DNA of 64,000 nt from Aurantiochytrium sp. KH105 (Eukaryota; Sar; Bigyra; Thraustochytrida; Thraustochytriidae), in assembly GCA_003116975.1 (NCBI GenBank), contig BGKB01000089.1:1-64000 (forward strand). The letters are read 5' to 3'. The notes under the pieces are model-generated. The model saw nothing but the letters and a program-made list of their open reading frames with translations, had not been told where the DNA came from and did no database searches. Shown here in pieces: positions 27,215-36,000 of the stretch. The translations under genes were made by a program, and so were the position numbers. Each line of letters starts with the position of its first letter. Within the stretch, counting starts at the first letter, position 1.

Positions 27215-29548
27215 CTATACAAGCGCAAAGTCCTCGGTGGGGCTGGCCAAAAGCTTGTCCTCGATTTGATCTTCCATCGACTTTTGCTCGCGTTGTGCGA
27301 CAGCAATATGCTTGCGCTGTTTCGCGACCATTTTGGCGTACAAGGACCGATTCTGCTCCAGCATGTCGCTCGAGTATGGAACGCCGGTTCCGCTGCTTTG
27401 ACGTGCGAGCGTGCGAGCGCGCGCCTGCGATTTGCTGCTCCCAGCGTCGCTTGCATTGTCGCTTGTTTCTACAGAAAGGGCTCGATGTTTCCTGAAAGTC
27501 TCTTTGTTGGAGTTTTTCGCGTCCGCGCTTTCGTGAACATCCGAATCGAGTGAGCAATCCGAATCCTCGGAAAACGATGAAGCCAATCCTCGCTTTTGCA
27601 AAAGCTCCGAAGAGAGTTCAAGGTGCTGCTGCCGAGCTCGGTATACCTTTGCACAGGCGTAGCAGACGGGGACGCGAACTTGGGGTTTTCCGTCTTGAAG
27701 TTTGCTGTCTTGGTCCTCTTTGCTCTTCTCATCTTGTCCTTGGGTGGTTTCCGTATCTTTGGCGCTCGTGGCCCCTTCGGCGCTCTCAGCACTCGTTGAG
27801 GTTGGCGATGTCGCAAAGGTTGCGCGATCATCATTAATGGTCTGCTGAAATACACGTCGGATTTGACCATCTAGTTTCCTGAGACGACCCAAGGTGTCGC
27901 AATAGTCTCCTTCACACGCGTCATGACCAGCAAGACCTGTTCGACGAGCAGTCTCTGGATAGAGTGCAATGGCACGTACCGCGCCCAACGCCTTGGGTCG
28001 GTTCAAACCTCCAAATCCTCGAACATGGATGAGCTGCCACTTTCCCGATTGTGTGCGAATAAACTCAAAGCACATCTTCTGAAATCTGGCCCCGGTGTGT
28101 CGCGCGATGTCTTGAAGGATGGCTTTGGCAATTTCGCAGGGCCGAACAAAGGTACCCGCGGCCTCTTTTTTGGCACCTCCATAGACGATCTCCGTGTCGG
28201 CTTGGTCGCGAGCTGCAGCGGACTTTCCGTGGTGCCGTGTATCCGTGAGCCATTGCGCCGCGACGACAGCGTCTGAAGTGTCATCTGCATGGGACGGGAC
28301 GCTATGCTGCGAGCTCAATGTGAAGACTTGCGCTGTTCCATTTTCCGCGTAAATGAGGCGTACAAGCCAAGGTCGCTTCCCGCTCGGTCGCACGAAGCGC
28401 TGGAGGCAAATGGCCGCGTCAACCTCGTTCTTCTCACCAGTGTCACAAGAAGGAGGTTTGGCAAGCTTAAGAAGGAGTTCTTCGACCTCTTTGGTGGAAA
28501 AGAGAAGATGTGCTCGTCGATCATCTCCATATTTGACAATAAACAGCGGCTGTCCTCGCGGTCGACGGGTCTTTCGCACCTGATACAAAAAGACGTCCTG
28601 AAAGGCAGTGTCGGCAAGCATTTCGCGCGCAATGATGAATCGCTCCGAGGTGATCTTGCGCTCTTTCGTAGCGCCAAGGGAGCCCGTGTCAACGATGAGG
28701 ACACAGGATTCGCGACCAGGTTCGATGACGAGCGTATCGGGCATGAAGCCGCCTCGCGCAAGGGCTGGATCGGTGCAAGGTAAGTGTTTCCAAAAGGCAA
28801 TCCCGGGAGCAAAATCCTGGTCGTCGTACGGAAGGTCAGCCATGGCAGAGGAGGCGAGGAGCTTGCCTCGGTTCTGTAGCCGTCGTCTGGCCCTTTCTCG
28901 GCGTTCTGCTCGCATTTGTTCCTCTGTTGGTGGGAAGTCACCTTGTTGAAGCTGGTCGAGAGCCTCCCTGACCCCGAACGCTTCGTCGAGCGATACACGT
29001 CTTCGGCCACCCTTGCTCTTCGGAAAGCCTCCGAAAGAAAAATTTGCATCATTGTCATCGTTGTCGTCGTCGTCGCCGCCTCGTTCGTCTCTATCGTCCC
29101 CACTGGGATTATGATTGTTGCTGCGGGCACGAATTTTTCTTATGTCATCGTCAACCTCCGGTTCGTCAATGGCCCGCACGGCGTCCCTGCGTAGGAGATC
29201 GCGAGCAATTTGTGCGCTTTTGCTCGTCGCTGAATCGGCAAAACGGGGAAGAGCACTGTGTCCAAGATCAGGAAAGCTCTTATCAAGATGCTCGCGCTGC
29301 GCCTCGGGCGTGTGCGGTTTGCCTTCTCTGTTTCTCCAGTCCATCTTTTGCTTGCTGTGATGCTCTTTGAGAAAGCGTTCAAAGCTCATGGACGAGGATT
29401 TTGCCAGTCGCGTGTTCCGCTTGCGGTCTTCGAGCGCAATCAGTTTTTCCGCGGCATAGTACCGGGTCGCATGTTCGCTCGCGGCGCTTTCCACGAGCTG
29501 CTCGAGTTCCTGCGCCGTGGAGCACTTGGCCACGCGCCACTGCGCCAT
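27215..29548 (-). CDS. Hypothetical 777-aa protein, not recognised
   Basis: Starts at MAQWRVAKCSTA. The first 240 residues are charged and include an Asp/Asn-rich acidic stretch (GGDDDDNDDNDAN) and a helical Arg-rich segment (RRERARRRLQNRG). Residues about 255-560 look like a folded core, with segments such as IAFWKHLPCTD, SCVLIVDTGS, LFIVKYGDDRRAHLLFS and KMCFEFIRTQSGKWQLIHVRGF. A CxxC pair in VCYACAKVYRAR lies near 650. The C-terminal 150 residues are polar with helical ends. I recognise no family. No signal peptide or membrane segment is seen. Confidence 0.75.
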   Translation of the reverse strand: MAQWRVAKCSTAQELEQLVESAASEHATRYYAAEKLIALEDRKRNTRLAKSSSMSFERFLKEHHSKQKMDWRNREGKPHTPEAQREHLDKSFPDLGHSALPRFADSATSKSAQIARDLLRRDAVRAIDEPEVDDDIRKIRARSNNHNPSGDDRDERGGDDDDNDDNDANFSFGGFPKSKGGRRRVSLDEAFGVREALDQLQQGDFPPTEEQMRAERRERARRRLQNRGKLLASSAMADLPYDDQDFAPGIAFWKHLPCTDPALARGGFMPDTLVIEPGRESCVLIVDTGSLGATKERKITSERFIIAREMLADTAFQDVFLYQVRKTRRPRGQPLFIVKYGDDRRAHLLFSTKEVEELLLKLAKPPSCDTGEKNEVDAAICLQRFVRPSGKRPWLVRLIYAENGTAQVFTLSSQHSVPSHADDTSDAVVAAQWLTDTRHHGKSAAARDQADTEIVYGGAKKEAAGTFVRPCEIAKAILQDIARHTGARFQKMCFEFIRTQSGKWQLIHVRGFGGLNRPKALGAVRAIALYPETARRTGLAGHDACEGDYCDTLGRLRKLDGQIRRVFQQTINDDRATFATSPTSTSAESAEGATSAKDTETTQGQDEKSKEDQDSKLQDGKPQVRVPVCYACAKVYRARQQHLELSSELLQKRGLASSFSEDSDCSLDSDVHESADAKNSNKETFRKHRALSVETSDNASDAGSSKSQARARTLARQSSGTGVPYSSDMLEQNRSLYAKMVAKQRKHIAVAQREQKSMEDQIEDKLLASPTEDFALV

Positions 29549-30542
29549 CTCGTCTTTTCCGCGCGCGCGCCCACCGTCGAGCGAGCTAGCTCGCTTGCTT
29601 GCTTACTTTTGCTAGCTTACTCGAGCTCGCACGTTCACAGCGCTGCTCGAGTCTGCATGCAACCAGTCTCTCACACCCTGCGGCCAGGCGCCAAAAGCTC
29701 GCCTCGTGCAGACCTGCTCCGCTCGCGCCTAGCCGTTGCCCCAAAAGGGTTGTGCACCGTCGTCGTGTGTGTGCGGCCGGAGGCAGGGGCGGGCGTCCCA
29801 GCCGCGCGATCCTGCTGGCAGTGTGGCGAGGCGCCTGCAGCTGCGTTGCGTTCCAGCGGACGGCGAGGACGCGGTGCACGCGGCAGGGCTTTTACACGCT
29901 GTCACGCGGGCGGTGTCCATCTTGCCAGCTCTCAATCAAATCTCCAACCAGACGCACACGCCGCACCGTCTCTCCCGCGCCCGGCGCTGCAGCCGCGAAG
30001 GCGCAGCCGCGAAGGCGCGACGCGCGGCAGGGCAGGGCAGGGCAGGGCAGAGCGGAGCGGAGCCGGGAGGCCTCGCTGGGTCGGTGCGGAGTCGCGAGGC
30101 GGCCTCGTTCAGCCTCCAGGAGACGGTGCACACGCGCGTGTCCGTGCACGTGCGCGCGTGCACGCGCTGCAGCGGCGGCGTCTTCTGCTTCTTCCCTAGT
30201 TACTACCAGGCCTGGCTTACAGAACGAACGACGACACAACACGCGCGACGCATACATACCGCCTCTGACCAGAGACCCAGCGCAGCGTGGGCGGCGATAT
30301 ACACCGCCGCGGGAGCGAGGAGCAGCGGCGGCAGAAAGCGTTCGCGCCTTCGCGCTTTCGCGGGCGCGGCGGGCGGCGAGTACGATTGGCGCGGGTCTGG
30401 CGGCGGGCGAGTGGGTGCGCGAGAGGCCTGCGGCTGATTGAAGGGAAGCTTACGTGGCGTGCTTGCGCTGGAGGGAAGGCGGTCAGGAGTTGGCGAAGGA
30501 GAGCAGAGAGGAGAGGGCCTCGTTGCGCGGAAAGAGGCCACC
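29549..30542. promoter_or_regulatory. Divergent intergenic region, 777-aa gene / kinase gene
   Basis: 994 bp between head-to-head start codons, strongly GC-rich. It contains gagctagctcgcttgcttgc-type repeats near 29580-29620, a (GGGCA)n stretch at about 30025-30050 and many CGCG sites. The open frames here on both strands are Arg/Ala/Ser-rich and judged spurious. The kinase start at 30543 has a good context (gccaccATGc). Confidence 0.45.
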
Positions 30543-32339
30543 ATGCAGATGGACAGGCCGGTGTCAATGACGCCCGTGCTGGACTTTGGCGACAATGACT
30601 TTGATCTGGACAAGAGCAAGGTGAAACTCCTCGACGTCCTCGGTCGGGGCGCCTTTAGTACCGTGTACAAGGCCGAGTACACGGGCCTCGTCGTGGCCAT
30701 CAAGAAGCAGAAACTGGCAGACCCGGACTTGGAAAGGTACATTCGCAAAGAGCTCGCCATTCTGCGCAGATGCAACCATCCGGGACTGGTCAAGTACATT
30801 GGCGCGTGCAAAGTGGACGAGAAGACGATTTACATTGCCACAGAATACTGTCGCGGCGGAGACCTGCGGCGGCTGCTGCAGTCCAGTCGCGCGCTGGGCT
30901 GGAAGCTGCGCGCGAACATTCTGCGCGGCGTGGCTGACGCGCTCGAGTACATGCACGATCGTGGGCTGATCCACCGTGACGTCAAGACTGAGAATGTCCT
31001 CTTGGACGAGACGCTCAATCCGAAACTGTGCGATTTCGGATTTGCCCGCGACGCCGCCCCAGGCACAGATGCGCGAGGCCGCGTCATGACCATGTGTGGC
31101 ACGGACGAGTTCATGGCCCCAGAGGTAATTTTTGGCATGGCATACGACACCAAGGCGGACATCTTTGGTTTCGGAATCATCATTGCCGAGACCATTGCGC
31201 GCAAGGTGCCGGGAAAGCGCGACAAATTCCTCGTACGGAAACCCATGACGGGATTTACGGCAGACGCTGCAGAGCTCAAAATGATCGGGGACCTGTACGA
31301 TCCGCCATCCAGCTTGCTCTTGCTCTGCGAAGAGTGTCTCGCCGACGAGGCAGAGCAGCGTCCCACCGCCAAGGACTGCAACGAGTGGCTCGAAGAGCTC
31401 TGGCAGGATCTTGAGCCCGACGATGTCACGACGAGCATTACTGAGGAGGAAATGCTTCGGGAAGTACGCGACGACCTTGCGAAGCGCGATGCAGAGGCCG
31501 AGTTGCCGGATGCGACCCTCGATGAGGATGATCACTCGAGGCTTGGTTCGAGGCGCGCCACAAAGTTTTACGAAACCACGTTGAAGCGAGCCACGCTCGC
31601 TGCGTTCAACTGGATCAACAATGATGACGGGGACGATGAGGCTGAGGGCGACGATGAGGACAGCGGTGACGAGGAGGGCGAGGAGGGCACAGGCACTCTT
31701 GTCGCGGTCGAGCAATTGACGGGGGCTCATGCTACCGATGCGCATGCCATGTCGGATCGAGCCAAGGCTGCTCGAGCCGCGGCGCGCGCAGCTCCCGCCT
31801 TTGCGGCAGCCCACAAAGCTTCGCATCGACTCCCGTTGCTTCAATCCGAGCTCACGCCCCCGGTGGACGCCGTGCAGCACCAAGATGGCCAGCGGCCAGC
31901 GGCCAAGATTATGACAATGTCGGGATATGTGGTAAAGCGTGGCGGTCGCATCAAGACATGGTATCGCCGCTTCATGGTGATCACTTCGGAGGGCCTAGTC
32001 TACTTTAAGAGCAAGGAGGACTTTATCAAGAATCCAGAAGAAATGCAAGGCAGCATTTCATTTGCCGACATGGTCGTCACTCCTGGAAGGAACTCCGTGG
32101 CGGACACAGTCGGTATTATGGTTGCCAAGCGGCAGAACGCCTTTCGTGTTCTCACGCAGTCTCGCCCGCGCTACTTTCAGACGACGGACCCGCGCCTCTC
32201 TGCCAAATGGGTACGTAGCATCAATCTTGCATACATTCAATGGGAGGCGAATCGAATTCTCGAGGCGAACGATGGCGCGACCCTTCCGCGCTCTGAAAAA
32301 AGCTCCTCGAGGACCTCCAAGCCAAGACACGGACAATAA
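30543..32339 (+). CDS. TKL-like protein kinase with C-terminal PH domain
   Basis: 598 aa from the first ATG, in context gccaccATGc; the open frame extends upstream but without an ATG. The kinase domain spans about residues 27-300: glycine loop GRGAFSTV (34-41), K54 in VAIKK, E70 in RKELAIL, catalytic HRDVKTEN (D146), DFG at 164-166 and MAPEVIFG. All catalytic residues are present, so it should be active. The ADIFGFGIIIAE segment is TKL-like. An acidic linker (about 360-385, DDDEAEGDDEDSGDEEGEEG) leads to a PH domain at about 458-570 (SGYVVKRGGRIKTWYRRFMVI, ending W.RSINLAY). Expected role: Ser/Thr phosphorylation, with membrane recruitment through the PH domain. The stop codon overlaps an AATAAA. 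Confidence 0.9.
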   Translation: MQMDRPVSMTPVLDFGDNDFDLDKSKVKLLDVLGRGAFSTVYKAEYTGLVVAIKKQKLADPDLERYIRKELAILRRCNHPGLVKYIGACKVDEKTIYIATEYCRGGDLRRLLQSSRALGWKLRANILRGVADALEYMHDRGLIHRDVKTENVLLDETLNPKLCDFGFARDAAPGTDARGRVMTMCGTDEFMAPEVIFGMAYDTKADIFGFGIIIAETIARKVPGKRDKFLVRKPMTGFTADAAELKMIGDLYDPPSSLLLLCEECLADEAEQRPTAKDCNEWLEELWQDLEPDDVTTSITEEEMLREVRDDLAKRDAEAELPDATLDEDDHSRLGSRRATKFYETTLKRATLAAFNWINNDDGDDEAEGDDEDSGDEEGEEGTGTLVAVEQLTGAHATDAHAMSDRAKAARAAARAAPAFAAAHKASHRLPLLQSELTPPVDAVQHQDGQRPAAKIMTMSGYVVKRGGRIKTWYRRFMVITSEGLVYFKSKEDFIKNPEEMQGSISFADMVVTPGRNSVADTVGIMVAKRQNAFRVLTQSRPRYFQTTDPRLSAKWVRSINLAYIQWEANRILEANDGATLPRSEKSSSRTSKPRHGQ

Positions 32340-33092
32340 ATTTGAACAGTCTACACTCAGCTACTGCGGCACTCTTTTGTCTTTTTTTGGCCTTATTTTC
32401 TTGGCCGCAAGCGCAGTTGGCCTAGAATCGTCGTATCTCTAAAACACTCCATTTGTCTCCATCTTCTTTTTGGCTCAAAAAGTTCATTCGGTCATGAGCT
32501 TACTACTCTTGATGAGGGTATTGCATAAGTTCAGGTCCAGAAGGTAAAAATAACACTTTTCTTGCGGTGAAAGGACTATACGTGATCGACCGACGGCGAT
32601 CATCAGCGCGTGCCAAAAACCTTTCCGTCTCTACCCCCTCCTAGTACATGATTTGTTATGCGACAAAGATGGCGAAGTGGGTTAGAGAGGAACTTATAGA
32701 CTCCCTAATGGGAATGCAGTCAGAAAGCACCGCGAGACAACAACCAGAGCTCGAACAGGTTGATCGTGTGAATACTGCCGCTATCGCCGCTGCCGCCAAG
32801 GCGTCTGTCTGCACGTCCAGTCGTCCTTATTAGAGGCCCGCCTCGCGCCTCCTCCTTCGTACCTCGCGCCTCGCGCTTAGCTTGACGCGACCTCGGACAA
32901 GGCATCAATCGAAACGTGTGCACGCGTCCTGGAGTAAAAGACTTGTGAAGGCGCCCCCCCTTTCCTTGTGCGCAGATATCGGCTCTTCTCCTTTCTTGCA
33001 CCACGCAGCTTCTGCTCTTCGAATCAACTTAAGGCAAGGTCGAATTTGAAGAATCAGCAAAGCCAAAGCGAAGGCAATAAAAGAGTGGGATC
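32340..33092. other. Intergenic upstream of the LRR-Roc-COR-TIR gene
   Basis: 753 bp with no supported gene. Features: T-rich runs at 32375-32400, a gcctcgcgcctc-type repeat at about 32835-32880, and a C7 run at about 32954. An in-frame TAA 15 nt before the ATG at 33093 supports that ATG as the start of the next gene. Confidence 0.5.
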
Positions 33093-36000
33093 ATGGATTA
33101 TACTGTCGCAGATGCACTCAAGAAGATGGCTGAGGGCGCCTCGTTCGTGACGTACGTTGAATAGATTGAATGAGCACTTTTTACAAATTCTTTTGCACTG
33201 ACAATGCATTCATTCAAACAAAACTCTTTTTGCCACAATTTAATGTTTGGGCACTAATCATTTCGAATTTCTAACCTGTGCCTCTCGTGGCGTTCATGAT
33301 CGCACAAACACAGCCTGTTCCAAATTGATGATGATGGCGCAAAAGCACTAGCGGACGCTCTAAAAGTGAATACGACGCTGGATTCTCTGAAGTAAGTTGT
33401 TGTGAAAACGAGAGAAGGAATGTCGGAAAGAGTGCAAAGGACTGACTTGTGCATTGATAACCTCGTATTTCAACTCTGCGTCTTTTTTGGGCTTTATTGC
33501 ACAAACACAGCCTTGATATAATCGGCGATGATGGCATGAAAGCGCTTGCGGACGCTCTAAAAGTGAATAGGTCGCTGGGTGATCTGACGTAAGTCGTTGT
33601 GATAATGAGGAAGGATTGCCGGGAAGAGTGCAAAGGACTGACTTTTACGCCTTGATCATCTCGTATTTCGAATCTGTGTCTTTTTGGGCTTAAAAATTGC
33701 ACAAACACAGTCTGCTCACAATCAGCGATGATGGCATGAAAGCGCTGGCGGACGCTCTAAAAGTGAATAGGTCTCTGGGTGATCTGACGTAAGTCGTTGT
33801 GATAATGAGGAAGGATTGCCGGGAAGAGTGCAAAGGACTGACTTTTACGCCTCGATCATCTCGTCATCCCAAACTACGTCTTTTTGGCGCTTAACATTGC
33901 GAAATCACAGCCTGGACAACATCGGCGATGATGGCATGAAAGCGCTGGCGGACGCTCTAAAAGTGAATACGACGCTGGGTTCTCTGACGTGAGTTGTTGT
34001 GAGGATTTGAGAAGGAATGCCAGAAAGAGTGCAAAGGACTGACTTTTACGCCTCGATCATCTCGTATTTCTAATCTTCGTCTTTTTTGGGCTTAAAAATT
34101 GCACAAACACAGCCTGGATAAAATCGGCGATGATGGCATGAAAGCACTTGCGGACGCTCTAAAAGTGAATGAGTCGCTGGGTTATTTGACGTAAGTCGTT
34201 GTGATATTGAGGAAGGAATGCCGGAAAGAGTGCAAAGGACTGACTTGTGCATTGATAACCTCGTATTTCAAATCTGCGTCTTTTTTGGGCTTAATTGCAC
34301 AAACACAGTCTTTCTAAAGTCGGCGATGATGGCATGAAAGCGCTGGCGGACGCTCTAAAAGTGAATAGGTCGCTGGGTGATCTGACGTGAGTTGTTGTGA
34401 GGATTTGAGAAGGAATGCCAGAAAGAGTGCAAAGGACTGACTTTTACGCCTCGATCATCTCGTCATCCCAAACTACGTCTTTTTGGCGCTTAACATTGCG
34501 AAATCACAGCCTGGACAACATCGGCGATGATGGCATGAAAGCGCTGGCGGACGCTCTAAAAGTGAATAAGTCTCTGAATTCTCTGACGTGAGTTGTTGTG
34601 ATAATGAGAGAAGGAATGCCGGAAAGAGTGCAAAGGACTGACTTATACGCCTCGATCATCTCGTATTTCTAATCTTTGTCTTTTTTCGGCTTTAAAATTG
34701 CACAAACACAGCCTGGATAAAATCGGTGATGATGGCATGAAAGCGCTTGCGGACGCTCTAAAAGTGAATGAGTCGCTGGGTTATTTGACGTAAGTCGTTG
34801 TAATAACGAGAGAAGGGATGCCGGAAAGAGTGCATAGACTGACAAACACGCACGTTGCAATGTTGTTTATCAATCCACACATGATGCTGCCATCGTTGGA
34901 AAAAACGATTGCACCATGTAACCACGTTGTGACGTTTTGTTCTTGATTGCGCGAGAACAGTCTCTCAGGCGAACAGATCGGCGATGATGGCGCAAAAGCG
35001 CTGGCGAGTGCAATCGCAGAGAATGGGTCACTGAGAAGATTTAAGTAAGTTGTTGTCAGGATGAGATAAGGTTATGGGATGCGCAAAGCTTGCATAGACT
35101 GACCAGCACGTATATTGCAATGATGTACATTGATCCACACGTGGTGCTGTCATCGTTGGAAAAAACGATTACACCATGTGGCCATGCTATGACTATTTGT
35201 TTATGATTGCACGAGAATAGACTCGACGGCGGAAATATCGGCGATGATGGCGCAAAAGCGCTGGCGAGTGCAATCGCAGCAAATACGTGGCTATGGTCTC
35301 TGAGGTAAGTGATTGTAAGGTTTTTGTTAAGGTCAAGAAATGCGCAAAGAGCGCAAAGAACTGACCAGGACGCACATTGCATTGATCTTCATTTCCCCAC
35401 ACGCTGTGGTGCCATCACTCGAATGATCGCACTATGTAACCATGCTGTGATGCTTTGTTCTTGATTGCACGAGAACAGACTCTCAGGCGAACAGATCGGT
35501 GATAATGGCGCAAAAGCGCTGGCAGGCGCAATAACGTCTTTAAACGGGTTGCGGTAAGTGATTGTGAGGATTTAAAATGGGGAATGTTGCAAGGCGTGAG
35601 GAAGACTGACCAGCACTTGTAACGATCTCACACAAATCCATACATGGCGCTGCCATCGCTTTGACCAATTTCACTATGCGCCAATGATATGACTGTTCGC
35701 CTCGCCATGTCGTCCCTATTTTCACGAAAATAGTCTTTCAGGCGGAAAGATCGGAAACGATGGCATAAAGGCGCTAGCTGGCGCACTCGCAATGACCACG
35801 TCGCTGGACACGCTAGAGTAAGTCATATTTGGACGGAAGAAGTGTGCGCGCGCGGGAGGAATGGGGGGGGGGGGGAGGATGCAGGAAGACTTATTAACTC
35901 ACGCGCTGCTACAATCCCATCAAATCAATACACGGTGCCACCATCGTTTGTCTCTTTCTACCGTGTGATCGTGCTGCACCCGTTTGATTCACCGTAATTT

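Noticed and set aside
29258-30437. Long plus-strand frames upstream of the kinase
   Set aside because: Antisense to the 777-aa protein start and then GC-rich intergenic; sequence is Arg/Ala/Ser-rich and no start or domain supports it.
30438-30542. 35-codon upstream extension of the kinase
   Set aside because: Begins at TTG. The first ATG at 30543 has a strong context and immediately precedes the conserved region.
33314-34789. Regularly spaced repeats resembling a CRISPR array
   Set aside because: The repeats are 78-bp exons with GT-AG borders in constant phase encoding LRRs, and the 'spacers' are introns similar to each other, unlike CRISPR spacers.
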